From assembly GCF_000993785.3 (NCBI RefSeq), contig NZ_CP009922.3, forward strand, positions 496,001-560,000: a stretch of DNA of 64,000 nucleotides. Reading direction: 5' to 3'. The notes below the pieces were generated by a model. That model worked only from the letters and a program-made list of their open reading frames with translations. It was not told where the DNA came from and searched no databases. How positions within the stretch are numbered: position 1 is the first letter of the stretch; every line of letters begins with the position of its first letter. The stretch is from Streptomyces xiamenensis. Lineage in GTDB: Bacteria; Actinomycetota; Actinomycetes; Streptomycetales; Streptomycetaceae. Shown piece by piece: positions 8,874 to 17,198 of the stretch. The translations under genes were made by a program, and so were the position numbers.

Positions 8874-9953
8874 TCAGACCATGAAGGCCGGGGTGCCCGC
8901 GGGCAGGGTAAATCGGAACCGGGCGCCGCCCCGGTCGCCGCGGCCCACCGTGACGGTGCCGCCGTGGGCCTCCACGATGCCCTTGACGATGTACAGGCCA
9001 AGGCCGGTGCCGCTGCGGTCGCTGCCCCGCCAGAAGCGCGTGAAGACCCGGTGCATCGCCTCTTCGGGGATGCCGGGCCCTTCGTCGCTCACGGTCACAG
9101 CCGTGCCTTCCTGGTGGTGGTCACTCGGCGGTACGCGGTGCAGTTCAATGGTGATGGTTCCGGCGCCGTGGCGCACCGCGTTTTCCAGCAGGTTGCCCAG
9201 CACCTGGTCGATCTTGTCGGGGTCGGCCCACAGCCCGGGCAGATCGTCGGCGGCCCGCACCGTGAAGCGCTCGGCCGGGTGGCCGCCGTTGACCAGGGTC
9301 TCCACGTGGCGGCGGGCGGCCTCGGCGAGCTGGACGGGCAGGCGGCGGATCTCCAGGCGGCCCGAGTCGATGCGGGAGACGTCGAGCAGTTCGGTGATCA
9401 GCCGGGTGACCCGGTCGGCGTCGCTGTCGACGGTCTGCAGCATCAGTCGTTTCTGGTCGTCGGTGAACCGCTCCCACTTGTCGAGCATGGTGGCGGTGAA
9501 GCCCTTGACCGAGGTCAGCGGTGAGCGCAGTTCGTGGGCGACGGTGGCGATCAGCTCGGCGTCCGAGCGCTCGTCGCGGTGCCGGGCCCCGGCGTCCCGC
9601 AGACTCAGCACCAGGCGGTGCAGCGGCCCGCCGGGAGCGGTACGCAGATAGCGCGTGGTCACCAGCACCTCACGGCCGCCGGGCAGCAGCAGATGGTGCT
9701 CGGGCTCCCCTGAGCGGGTGGCGGGCCCGTCGTACGGGTCGGCCAGCCGCCACCAGCGGCGGCCGTCGGTGTGCTCCAGGGGCAGCGCGTCCTGGATGGG
9801 CAGGCCCAGCATCCGGGTGGGTACGGCGCCGGTCAGCCGTCCGGCCTCGGCGTTGAAGCAGCTGATGAGACCACGCCGGTCGGCGACCACCAGGCCATCG
9901 GGAAGATCGTCGGGCCGCACGTCCTCTTCCCCGGCCCCGGCTGCGCTGTCCAT
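8874..9953 (-). CDS. Soluble PAS-domain sensor histidine kinase
   Basis: This 359-residue kinase has a PAS domain at residues about 15-120 (GLVVADRRGLISCFNAEAGRLTG), a HisKA helix pair with the phospho-accepting His near residue 140 in TVAHELRSPLTSVKGF, and a HATPase_c domain with N box LLENAVRHG, G1 DEGPGIP and G2 GTGLGLYIVKGIV. There is no transmembrane segment or signal peptide, so it senses something in the cytosol. No response regulator is adjacent, which makes it an orphan. I prefer the ATG at 9953, about 10 bases after GAGAGGGG, over the GTG at 9986. The ligand is unknown. Confidence 0.9.
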   Translation of the reverse strand: MDSAAGAGEEDVRPDDLPDGLVVADRRGLISCFNAEAGRLTGAVPTRMLGLPIQDALPLEHTDGRRWWRLADPYDGPATRSGEPEHHLLLPGGREVLVTTRYLRTAPGGPLHRLVLSLRDAGARHRDERSDAELIATVAHELRSPLTSVKGFTATMLDKWERFTDDQKRLMLQTVDSDADRVTRLITELLDVSRIDSGRLEIRRLPVQLAEAARRHVETLVNGGHPAERFTVRAADDLPGLWADPDKIDQVLGNLLENAVRHGAGTITIELHRVPPSDHHQEGTAVTVSDEGPGIPEEAMHRVFTRFWRGSDRSGTGLGLYIVKGIVEAHGGTVTVGRGDRGGARFRFTLPAGTPAFMV

Positions 9954-10076
9954 CCCCGAATCGCCCCTCTCCCACCTGCGCGTCACCTTACTAGGACCGG
10001 CGTCAATAATCGCCTCCCGCGACGGACGCCGGCCAAGGCGCCGAGGGTGTGTGCCGCGCCGTCGCCGGGGGCCCGG

Positions 10077-10925
10077 TCAGCCGGCGACGCAGCCGCCGGG
10101 CGCGCGCTGCGCCCGCGCCGAGGCATACAGGCAGACGGCGGCTGCGGTGGCGAGGTTGAGGCTCTCGGCCCGGCCGTGGATGGGCACCCGGACGGCGGCG
10201 TGCGCCAGCGCCCTGGTCTCCGGCGGCAGCCCCCACGCCTCGTTGCCGAAGATCCAGGCGGTGGGGACGCCCATCCTCCCGGCGTCCAGTTCGGCGTCCA
10301 GGTCGTGCTCGCCCGCGCCGTCGGCGGCCAGCACCCGTACCCCGGCCTCGTCGAGCGCGCCCACCGCCTCTTCCACCGACACCCCGACCACCACCGGCAG
10401 GTGGAAGAGGGAGCCGACCGAGGCGCGGACCGCCTTGGGGTTGTACACGTCCACCGAGGCGTCGGTGAGGACGACGGCGTCCGCCCCGGCGGCGTCGGCG
10501 CAGCGCAGCACGGTGCCGGCGTTGCCGGGGTCGCGGACGTTGGCGAGCACGGCGACCAGGCGGGGGCCGGCGGCCAGCACGGTGTGCAGCGGCCGGTCCA
10601 GGAAGCGGCACACCCCGACCAGGCCCTGGGGGGTGACGGTGTCGGAGATCGCGGCGACCACGTCCTCCTCGGCCTGGTGCACGCGTACGCCGGCGGAGCG
10701 GGCGGCGTGCACCACCTCCGCGTGCCGCTCGGCGGCCTCGGCCGTGGTGAACAGCTCGATCAGGGTGTTCTCGCCGTCCGCGCGGTGGGCGATGGCCTCG
10801 CGTACCGCCTGCGGGCCCTCGGCCAGGAAGCGGCGCTCCTTGCCCCGGAAGCTGCGGCGGGCCAGCCGGCGGGCGGCGGTGACGCGGGGGGATCGCGGGG
10901 AGATCGGCTCGGCGGCGGGTGCCAT
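10077..10925 (-). CDS. SpoU/TrmH-family RNA 2'-O-methyltransferase
   Basis: The 282-residue protein is a SPOUT methyltransferase with an N-terminal substrate-binding domain (RRSFRGKERRFLAEGPQAVREAI, residues about 22-48) and a knotted catalytic domain with the three SpoU motifs: VLANVRDPGNAGTVLRCADAAG, IFGNEAWGLPPE and VPIHGRAESLNLATAAAVCLY. It methylates a ribose in rRNA or tRNA using S-adenosylmethionine. Its place downstream of rplT suggests an rRNA target. The ATG at 10925 follows AAGTGAG at 8 bases; the open frame extends upstream through the rplT terminator and is not used. The exact target nucleotide cannot be assigned. Confidence 0.9.
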   Translation of the reverse strand: MAPAAEPISPRSPRVTAARRLARRSFRGKERRFLAEGPQAVREAIAHRADGENTLIELFTTAEAAERHAEVVHAARSAGVRVHQAEEDVVAAISDTVTPQGLVGVCRFLDRPLHTVLAAGPRLVAVLANVRDPGNAGTVLRCADAAGADAVVLTDASVDVYNPKAVRASVGSLFHLPVVVGVSVEEAVGALDEAGVRVLAADGAGEHDLDAELDAGRMGVPTAWIFGNEAWGLPPETRALAHAAVRVPIHGRAESLNLATAAAVCLYASARAQRAPGGCVAG

Positions 10926-11041
10926 GGGCGGCGGCTCACTTCTGGTGGTGCGGATGCGGACGGGGCCGGCTGCCCGGGCCGAGGCGCGGGACGGCGCGGG
11001 ACGCGGGAGGACGCGGTGCGCGGGGCGGCGCGGGCGGCCGG

Positions 11042-11079
11042 AAAACACCGGACCCGCAGGCGGTGCCGCCTGCGGGTCC
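11042..11079 (-). terminator. Terminator of infC-rpmI-rplT
   Basis: A perfect 14-bp stem with a 2-base loop (11050-11079) lies 63 bases after the rplT stop. On the minus strand it is followed after a few bases by TTTT (11042-11045), so it is a nearly classical intrinsic terminator. Confidence 0.85.
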
Positions 11080-11141
11080 ATCAACTGTCGCCCTCATCGG
11101 GGACGGCCGGCCTTCGTACGCTGCGGTACGTCAGGGGTGCT

Positions 11142-11525
11142 TCAGGCGGCCTTGGGGGCGTTCACGTCGCTGGGGAGCGCCTTCTGGGCGGTCTCCACCA
11201 GGACGGCGAACGCGTTGGGGTCGTTCACCGCGAGGTCCGCGAGGATCTTGCGGTCCACCTCGATCTCAGCGGCCTTCAGGCCCTGGATGAAGCGGTTGTA
11301 GGTGATGCCGTTGGCGCGGGCGGCGGCGTTGATCCGCTGGATCCACAGCTGCCGGAAGTCGCCCTTGCGCTTCTTGCGGTCGTTGTAGTTGTAGACGAGG
11401 GAGTGGGTGACCTGCTCCTTCGCCTTGCGGTACAGGCGGGAACGCTGGCCGCGGTAGCCGCTGGCCTGCTCGAGGATCGCCCGGCGCTTCTTGTGGGCGT
11501 TGACTGCCCGCTTGACGCGTGCCAC
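11142..11525 (-). CDS. rplT: 50S ribosomal protein L20
   Basis: A 127-residue L20 with the basic RNA-binding N terminus [46 protein letters not shown] and [13 protein letters not shown]20 is needed early in 50S assembly and in other bacteria represses infC-rpmI-rplT by binding the leader. The start is GTG, preceded by AAGGAG at 8 bases. It is the last gene of the operon, 111 bases after rpmI. Confidence 0.98.
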   Translation of the reverse strand: MARVKRAVNAHKKRRAILEQASGYRGQRSRLYRKAKEQVTHSLVYNYNDRKKRKGDFRQLWIQRINAAARANGITYNRFIQGLKAAEIEVDRKILADLAVNDPNAFAVLVETAQKALPSDVNAPKAA

Positions 11526-11636
11526 GTATGAACTCCTTGTCGGGGGGCCGCGGTGCTGTTCTCACGCGACCCGGAAACGGATGGGTCCCGGTCGTCGAGC
11601 CGTGTCGCCGCCGCCACGGGGGCGGACGGCGCCGGC

Positions 11637-11831
11637 TCACTTGCCGAGAAGCTTCTTGATCCTCTTGGCGTCGGCCGGAGCGGTCTCCGTCGTGCCGGCG
11701 AGGCGACGGGTCAGCGTCGAGGGCTTGTGCTCCAGGTAGTGACGGCGACCGGCGCGCTGGCGCATCACCTTGCCGGAGCCAGTGAGCTTGAATCGCTTGC
11801 TGACACCGCTGTGCGTCTTGTTCTTCGGCAT
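11637..11831 (-). CDS. rpmI: 50S ribosomal protein L35
   Basis: A 64-residue L35 of normal length, beginning [22 protein letters not shown] and carrying the basic [18 protein letters not shown] segment. It binds 23S rRNA in the large subunit. It is the middle gene of infC-rpmI-rplT. Confidence 0.98.
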   Translation of the reverse strand: MPKNKTHSGVSKRFKLTGSGKVMRQRAGRRHYLEHKPSTLTRRLAGTTETAPADAKRIKKLLGK

Positions 11832-11943
11832 GTCGCCGCTCTTTCCTCGTCGGTGACGCTCCCGGGAGCCCGGTGGGGCCCGGCCGGGGCGTCAGTTGCT
11901 TCCGTTCCTCGCACCGCGCCAGCAGCGCGCGGTGGCGGGGAAC

Positions 11944-12540
11944 CTAGGACGCGGTGCGTCCCTGCTGTTCCAGGCGCTCGGCCTTGCGGGCGGCCTGTGC
12001 CTCCCGGGCCTCGGCCATGGCCTCGGTCTTCTTCTTGTGCGGGCCCAGGACCATGATCATGTTCCGGCCGTCCTGCTTGGGGCTGGACTCCACGAAGCCC
12101 AGGTCCTGAACGTCCTCCGCGAGCCGCGTCAGCAGCCGGTAGCCCAGTTCCGGGCGGGACTGCTCACGACCGCGGAACATGATCGTGATCTTGACCTTGT
12201 CCCCCTGCTTGAGGAACCGGACGACATGACCCTTCTTGGTGTCATAGTCGTGCGGGTCGATCTTCGGCCGGAGCTTCATCTCCTTGATCACCGTGTGCGC
12301 CTGGTTCTTGCGCGCCTCACGGGCCTTCATGGCCGACTCGTACTTGAACTTCCCGTAGTCCATGAGCTTGCAGACCGGGGGTCGGGCGTTCGCCGCGACC
12401 TCGACCAGGTCCAGGTCGTACTCCTGGGCAAGCTCCAGTGCCTTGGCAAGCGGCACGATGCCGACCTGCTCACCACTGGGACCGACGAGTCGCACCTCGG
12501 GGACGCGAATCCGGTCGTTGATGCGGGGCTCGGCGCTGAT
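11944..12540 (-). CDS. infC: Translation initiation factor IF-3, apparent AUC start codon
   Basis: The 198-residue factor binds the 30S subunit, blocks early joining of 50S and proofreads start codons. The N domain ([16 protein letters not shown] to residue about 75), linker helix ([21 protein letters not shown]) and C domain ([21 protein letters not shown]) are intact. The frame has no ATG, GTG or TTG close upstream. The family N terminus begins at an ATC codon at 12538-12540, with GAGGAGG ending 4 bases before it. AUC/AUU starts let IF-3 repress its own translation, as established for E. coli. The C-terminal tail after KKKTEAM is short and Ala/Glu/Arg-rich. Some annotations of relatives start further upstream, but no such start exists here. 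Confidence 0.93.
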   Translation of the reverse strand: MSAEPRINDRIRVPEVRLVGPSGEQVGIVPLAKALELAQEYDLDLVEVAANARPPVCKLMDYGKFKYESAMKAREARKNQAHTVIKEMKLRPKIDPHDYDTKKGHVVRFLKQGDKVKITIMFRGREQSRPELGYRLLTRLAEDVQDLGFVESSPKQDGRNMIMVLGPHKKKTEAMAEAREAQAARKAERLEQQGRTAS

Positions 12541-12624
12541 GGGGCCTCCTCGGGTTGCGCCGCACGGTTGTCTGGCGGACAGCCGTGCACGGATATGCGG
12601 GTGACCACCGCCCCACGGGGACGC

Positions 12625-12655
12625 AAAAACGCCCCGGACGGCACACAGGCGGGGC
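12625..12655 (-). terminator. Attenuator-like terminator in the infC leader
   Basis: GCCCCG and CGGGGC form a stem around a 13-base loop (12631-12655), followed on the minus strand by GTTTTTGCG (12625-12629 is the T run). It lies about 85 bases upstream of the infC start and inside its leader, so it should act as a conditional terminator rather than an operon end. Confidence 0.6.
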
Positions 12656-12854
12656 TCCTTGACAGACCGGAGCACCGCCGCGATCACCGCGGGGCGCAGC
12701 CTGACCGGTGACCTGCCGATCCGGGGATCGATCAGGTGGGAGTTCGGAGCCTCCACTTGCGGGCCGGGCACACAGGTGTCCGGCCGGTCACTGTCCATCG
12801 TACACAACCCGGGACCGGGGGCATCCCGGGGGCGGCCGGCCGGCCGGCGCCGCC

Positions 12855-12860
12855 TACGCT
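12855..12860 (+). promoter_or_regulatory. Leaderless-type -10 box of the DUF1844 gene
   Basis: TACGCT is followed by exactly 7 bases and the ATG at 12868, with no Shine-Dalgarno. Confidence 0.5.
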
Positions 12861-12867
12861 GGTGGGC

Positions 12868-13242
12868 ATGAGCGACGCCGTCCAGACCCCCGCCTCCGCC
12901 GACCCCTCCCCCGAGCTTGAGGGTGCCACCCGCGACATCGCCGATGTCCCGGCGGTCGAGGTGATCACCACCGTGGCCGTCCACCTGATGAGTTCCGCGG
13001 CCGTCAACCTGGGCCTGGCCGAGGGCGGCGAGGACCACAAGGACCTGGACGAGGCGCGCAAGCTGATCACCGCGCTGGCCGGCCTGGTGACCGCCGGTGC
13101 CACCGAGATCGGTTCCTACCACGCGGGGCCGCTGCGGGACGGGCTGAAGTCGCTCCAGCTGGCCTTCCGCGAGGCCTCCAGTGTGCCGGACGAGCCGGGC
13201 CAGGGCCCCGGCGAGAAGTACACCGGGCCCGTCTTCGGCTAG
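12868..13242 (+). CDS. DUF1844 domain protein
   Basis: A 124-residue acidic cytosolic protein. Residues about 30-100 match DUF1844: the helix [24 protein letters not shown], then [26 protein letters not shown]. The function is unknown, but the gene is regularly found beside infC-rplT in actinobacteria, as here. The ATG at 12868 fits a leaderless message. The stop codon overlaps the stop of the convergent aquaporin gene in a shared CTAG. Confidence 0.88.
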   Translation: MSDAVQTPASADPSPELEGATRDIADVPAVEVITTVAVHLMSSAAVNLGLAEGGEDHKDLDEARKLITALAGLVTAGATEIGSYHAGPLRDGLKSLQLAFREASSVPDEPGQGPGEKYTGPVFG

Positions 13243-14060
13243 GAGTCGCCGGACTCCCGGTCGCGGTCGCCCTCTCCCTTCGCCCGCGCGGTGCGCGAGC
13301 CGGAGAGGGCGGCGAGCCCCGGGAACAGCCGCTCGCCGTGCGGGTGGATGAGATAGCGCACCAGGACGGCCAGCAGCGCGCCCACGATCGGCGCCACGAA
13401 GAACAGCCACATCTGCGCCCAGGGCTGGCCGCCCGCGAAGATCGCGGGGGCGAAGCTGCGCGCCGGGTTGACCGAGGTGCCGGTCAGCGGGATGCCGACC
13501 AGGTGCACGGCCGCCAGCGTCAGCCCCACCGGGACGGCGGCCAGCGGTGACAGGGCGATCCGGTGGGTCACCGAGAGGTAGACGAAGACCACCAGGAACG
13601 TCAGGATCACCTCGGCCACCAGCGCGCCGAAGGTGGACACTCCGACCGCCGAGCGGTAGCCGTAGCCGTTGGTGCCGAACGCCTGGCTGGTACGCAGCCC
13701 CGGCACCTGCCGCGCCACCAGGAACAGCAGCGCCGCGCCCGCGATCGCCCCGATGAACTGGGCGAGCCAGTAGACGGCGGTCCTTCTGAGGGTCATCCGG
13801 CCCGACAGGAACATCGCGAGCGAGACGACCGGGTTCAGATGGCTGCCGGACACCGGCCCGATGATGAACGCCAGCAGCACCAGCGTGAAGCCGAAGGCCA
13901 GCGCGATGCCGAAGGAGCCGATGAACTCGCCGGCCAGCACCGCCGAACCCACGCCGAAGAAGACCAGGATCAGGGTCCCTATCAGCTCCGCCGAGAACAG
14001 CTGTGCCTCGTCCTCCGTCCCGGCCTGCTCGGATTCGGTCTCCACGGTCTCCGCGGACAT
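13239..14060 (-). CDS. MIP-family channel (aquaporin)
   Basis: The 273-residue membrane protein has six transmembrane helices and the two half-helix pore motifs of the MIP family, here NPV (SHLNPVVS, residue about 76) and NPA (SVNPARS, residue about 198). NPV in the first motif is a conservative change from NPA. The selectivity residues suggest a water-type channel more than a glycerol facilitator, but this is inference. The N terminus is acidic, and a charged cytosolic tail follows the last helix. The ATG at 14060 follows GGAGG at 4 bases. A second MIP gene (glpF) occurs at 56822. Confidence 0.92.
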   Translation of the reverse strand: MSAETVETESEQAGTEDEAQLFSAELIGTLILVFFGVGSAVLAGEFIGSFGIALAFGFTLVLLAFIIGPVSGSHLNPVVSLAMFLSGRMTLRRTAVYWLAQFIGAIAGAALLFLVARQVPGLRTSQAFGTNGYGYRSAVGVSTFGALVAEVILTFLVVFVYLSVTHRIALSPLAAVPVGLTLAAVHLVGIPLTGTSVNPARSFAPAIFAGGQPWAQMWLFFVAPIVGALLAVLVRYLIHPHGERLFPGLAALSGSRTARAKGEGDRDRESGDS

Positions 14061-14144
14061 GGCGCCTCCAGTGCCTGGGTGAATCTTTGTGCGAGTCTGA
14101 ACGAGGGGCCGGGCGCGTCGCACATCGATTGCGCCGTCCGGGTG

Positions 14145-14885
14145 TCAGCGGCGCAGCAAAGGTTCCCCGGGCAGCGCGGTACCGGCCGGCAGGACCGCCA
14201 GCTGGAGCCCGCGCACCAGGTGGGCACGGAGCATCTGATCGGCGGCGAGCGCGCGGGCGACACGTCCCACCACCTGGGCCGGGTCGGCCGCCTCGTCGAG
14301 CAGCAGGGCCAGGGTGCCGTCGCTGTCGGCGGTGGCGTTCGCGGCAGGGACCAACTGCGCGGACCGTACGGCCGGTTCCGCGGTGAGCACGGCGCGCACC
14401 GCCTCGCGTACGGCGGGGGTACGGGCCACCTCGCCGCCGCCCGCCGCCAGCGCGCGCAGCGCGGGTCCGGCCAGTTCGTACACCACCGGGCCGCCCAGAT
14501 CGAGCACCAGCGTTCCGGCCCCCTCCTGGACCGCGGCGCTCAGCGCCTGCGGCACGGTGACCGCCACCGGGCGGGCGTCGGGGCGCCATCGGGTGAGGGC
14601 CTGGGTGGAGGTGAAGACGGGAAGGGCGCGGCGGCCGTCGGGCACGGTGAGGGTGAGCACGGCCATGTCGCTGCTCTTCTCCCGGCGCAGCCCGTCCGGG
14701 CCCGTCTCGGCCTCGCCGAGGACGGCCACCACCGGTACCAGCAGCCGGGCGTCGGCCAGGACCTCCAGCAGCCGGGGCTCGGTGGTCCGGTCACGCGCCC
14801 AGTCGGCCAGGGCCCGGCCCAGCTCGGGGTCCTGAGCACCGTCGTCGCCGGCGAACGCCGGCTGCGGAATGTTCTTGAGCGCCAC
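14145..14885 (-). CDS. SseB-family protein
   Basis: A 246-residue soluble protein with one SseB-like N-terminal domain ([60 protein letters not shown], residues about 40-150) and a less conserved C-terminal half. SseB domains occur in type III secretion chaperone-like and actinobacterial housekeeping contexts; the role is unknown. The start is GTG at 14885, preceded at 6 bases by TACCCT, so it is probably leaderless. It is divergent from the serine hydrolase gene. Confidence 0.8.
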   Translation of the reverse strand: MALKNIPQPAFAGDDGAQDPELGRALADWARDRTTEPRLLEVLADARLLVPVVAVLGEAETGPDGLRREKSSDMAVLTLTVPDGRRALPVFTSTQALTRWRPDARPVAVTVPQALSAAVQEGAGTLVLDLGGPVVYELAGPALRALAAGGGEVARTPAVREAVRAVLTAEPAVRSAQLVPAANATADSDGTLALLLDEAADPAQVVGRVARALAADQMLRAHLVRGLQLAVLPAGTALPGEPLLRR

Positions 14886-14891
14886 CCGCCG

Positions 14892-14897
14892 AGGGTA
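14892..14897 (-). promoter_or_regulatory. Leaderless-type -10 box of the SseB-family gene
   Basis: TACCCT on the minus strand is followed by 6 bases and the GTG start at 14885. No -35 box or Shine-Dalgarno is seen. Confidence 0.45.
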
Positions 14898-15016
14898 TCG
14901 GGGGCGGGCACAGGGCCGGATGGGCGGGGGCTGTACGGGGGGTGTCCCGGCGGGCGGTGCGCGCCGATTCCGGGGCTTTTGTCATCGCCTGTTACCGCGA
15001 TTTCTCCAGGAGACGG

Positions 15017-15045
15017 GTGACTCGGGCAGGTGTGCGGGTTAACGT
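15017..15045 (+). promoter_or_regulatory. Complete leaderless promoter of the serine hydrolase gene
   Basis: GTGACT (15017-15022), a 17-base spacer and TAACGT (15040-15045) form a sigma-70-like promoter. The ATG at 15053 lies 7 bases after the -10 box, where transcription should begin. Confidence 0.6.
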
Positions 15046-15052
15046 GCCCAGC

Positions 15053-16051
15053 ATGGACGAACCGATATCCCCGAGCCGGCCCCTGCCGGGCCGCGCCCGG
15101 CGGTGGGCGGTTCCAGCGGTCGCGGCGACCGCCGTACTGGCGATGGGGGTGGCCGGTGACGTGCCGCGCGGAGGGGGACCCGAGGTGAGCGCACAGCCCG
15201 CGGCGGTGGAACCGGCGCCCGGCAGTGACCACGGTGGCGGGCTCGGAACGGGGGACGGTGGCGCGGCCGACATCCAGGCACTCGGCCGGCTGCCGGCGAC
15301 CCCCGCCGACGCGGCCCTGGCCCGTTCGCTGGAGCCGCTCCTCGCCCAGCAGCCGCAGCTGCGGATATCGGTGTGCGTCCTCGGCCTGCACAGCGGCGCG
15401 AGCGCGGCGTACGGGACCGGGACGTTCGACACCGCCAGCATCGTGAAGGTCGATGTGCTGGCAGCCCTGCTGCTCCAGACCCAGGACGCGGGGCGCTCCC
15501 TCACCGAGCGGGAGCGGACGCTGGCGGCGGCGATGATCCAGCAGAGCGACAACGACGCCACGGATGTGCTGTGGCGGGTGATCGGCCGCCAGGCGGGCCT
15601 TGACGCGGCCAACGCGCGGCTCGGACTCACCGCGACCACCGGTGGGGCCGACAACCACTGGGGGCTGACCCAGACCACCGGCGCGGATCAGCTGACGCTG
15701 CTGCGGCAGGTCTTCAGTCCGGGCCCGGACCCCGTGCTGAACGCGGCCTCCCGCGGCTATCTGCGGGAGCTGATGGGCTCGGTGGTGCCCGACCAGCAGT
15801 GGGGCATATCGGCGGCGGACACCACCGGGGCGGGGGCCACCGAGCTGAAGAACGGCTGGCTGCCGCGCAGCTCGACGGGGCTGTGGGACGTCAACAGCAT
15901 CGGCCGGGTGACGGTGGGCGGGCAGTCCTATCTGATCGCGGTGGTCTCCGACGGCCACGCCGACTACGAGAGCGGGATCGCGGCCGTGGAGAGCGCGGCC
16001 CGGGACGCGGTGACCGCGCTCAGCGCCGGCCCCGGCGGCCAGGGCGCCTGA
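15053..16051 (+). CDS. Secreted class A beta-lactamase-like serine hydrolase
   Basis: The 332-residue protein has an N-terminal RRWAVPAVAATAVLAMGVAG segment (signal peptide or anchor, residues about 17-36), a disordered Pro/Gly linker, and from about residue 75 a penicilloyl-serine-transferase domain. The active-site SxxK is SIVK in TASIVKVDV, the SDN loop is present in QQSDNDATD, and the third motif is KNG in LKNGWLP instead of KTG. These fit the beta-lactamase-related hydrolases seen in Streptomyces; real beta-lactam hydrolysis is uncertain because no Glu166-type omega loop is obvious. The promoter spacing supports ATG 15053; the GTG at 15017 after AGGAGA is an alternative. The 3' end overlaps the convergent protease gene by 32 bases. 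Confidence 0.82.
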   Translation: MDEPISPSRPLPGRARRWAVPAVAATAVLAMGVAGDVPRGGGPEVSAQPAAVEPAPGSDHGGGLGTGDGGAADIQALGRLPATPADAALARSLEPLLAQQPQLRISVCVLGLHSGASAAYGTGTFDTASIVKVDVLAALLLQTQDAGRSLTERERTLAAAMIQQSDNDATDVLWRVIGRQAGLDAANARLGLTATTGGADNHWGLTQTTGADQLTLLRQVFSPGPDPVLNAASRGYLRELMGSVVPDQQWGISAADTTGAGATELKNGWLPRSSTGLWDVNSIGRVTVGGQSYLIAVVSDGHADYESGIAAVESAARDAVTALSAGPGGQGA

Positions 16052-17198
16052 GCTCCCGGAACTGCCACCAGGACACCCCCAGCAGGGCGAGCCCGAGCAC
16101 CCCGGAGACGGGCGCCAGCCAGCTCGTGCCGCCGCTCCCGCTCTCCTCGGGACGCGGCCCCGGCCCGAAGTAGGCGTCGGCGTACGCCTCGGCGGCCGGG
16201 GAAGGGCTGTCCGGCGGCAGTTCTGCGGCGGCCGCGATGGCGGCGGCGGGATCGACGACGCCGGCCCCCAGTGCGTCGCTGCGGCCCCCGTCGGGCGGGT
16301 CCTGGGCGGTGCCGGTGAGCAGCGTACGGACCTGGGAGGGGGTCAGGTCGGGCCGTGCCGCCAGCAGCAGGGCGGCGGAGCCGGAGACGAAGGCGGCGGC
16401 GGCCGAGGTGCCCCAGCCCGCGTAGTACAAGCCGTCGGGGTCGGCGACGATGACGTCCTTGCCGGGGGCGCTGAGGGTGGCGTACCAGCGGCGGGTGGAG
16501 AACTCGGCGCGGCTGCCCGTGCGGTCCACCGCGGCCACGGCGATCACGCCGGGATAGCCGGCCGGGTAGGAGACCGGGTCGCCCTTCTCGCCGCCGTTGC
16601 CCGCCGAGGCGACGACGACGGCGCCCATGCTGAGCGCGTAGCGCACCGCCGCGTCCTCCTCCGGGTCGGGGTGCGCGGATTCGCTGTCGTCGCCGAGCGA
16701 GAGATTGATGACGTCGGCGCCCTGGTCGGCGGCCCACCTGATGCCCTCGGCCAGCGCGCCGCGCCGGGCGTCCCGGGCGGCGTCGCGCTCCGGGTCGTCG
16801 TCCTCCAGCAGCACCCGCACCGGCAGGATCTCGGCCTCGGGCGCGACGCCGATGACGCCGCTGTCCCGCCCGGGGCCGTGACCGCGGCCGGCGATGATCC
16901 CGGCCATGGCGGTGCCGTGGGAGGCCCAGGTCTCTTCCCCCGGCTCGGCGCCCATGCCGATGAGGTCCCTGCCCTCGCGCACGGCGCCGGCGAGATCGGG
17001 GTGGCCGGCGTCCACGCCGGTGTCCAGGACCGCGACGGTGATGCCGGCCCCGCGGGTGGTCTCCCAGGCGCCCGACACGTTGATGGCGTCCAGAGCCCAC
17101 CGCTGCTGATCCCGTATCGAGTCGGCGAGGGCCCCGGGCGTGCCGGCGGCGAGCAGCGCGCAGAGCAGCAGGACGACGGTGAGGGGGCGGCGGGTCAT
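16020..17198 (-). CDS. Mycosin-like membrane-anchored subtilisin (S8 family)
   Basis: The 392-residue protease has a signal peptide (RPLTVVLLLCALLAAGTPGALA), a subtilisin domain with catalytic Asp59 (VLDTGVD), His94 (SHGTAMAG), oxyanion Asn201 (SAGN) and Ser265 (WGTSAAAAFVSG), then a Pro/Ala linker and one C-terminal transmembrane helix (residues about 360-382) with a basic end. This is the layout of MycP mycosins of type VII secretion systems, but no esx or ecc genes are nearby. Its ATG overlaps the stop of the proline-rich protein gene (ATGA), so the two are translated together and probably act together at the membrane. Confidence 0.9.
   Translation of the reverse strand: MTRRPLTVVLLLCALLAAGTPGALADSIRDQQRWALDAINVSGAWETTRGAGITVAVLDTGVDAGHPDLAGAVREGRDLIGMGAEPGEETWASHGTAMAGIIAGRGHGPGRDSGVIGVAPEAEILPVRVLLEDDDPERDAARDARRGALAEGIRWAADQGADVINLSLGDDSESAHPDPEEDAAVRYALSMGAVVVASAGNGGEKGDPVSYPAGYPGVIAVAAVDRTGSRAEFSTRRWYATLSAPGKDVIVADPDGLYYAGWGTSAAAAFVSGSAALLLAARPDLTPSQVRTLLTGTAQDPPDGGRSDALGAGVVDPAAAIAAAAELPPDSPSPAAEAYADAYFGPGPRPEESGSGGTSWLAPVSGVLGLALLGVSWWQFRELRRPGRRGRR

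Larger units (their letters stand above)
12541..12867. promoter_or_regulatory. Divergent promoter region and infC leader
   Basis: These 327 bases hold no gene. On the minus strand a TACGAT (12797-12802) is a possible -10 box, giving an infC leader of about 250 bases that contains the attenuator hairpin. On the plus strand TACGCT (12855-12860) lies 7 bases before the DUF1844 start. No clear -35 boxes are visible. Confidence 0.45.
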
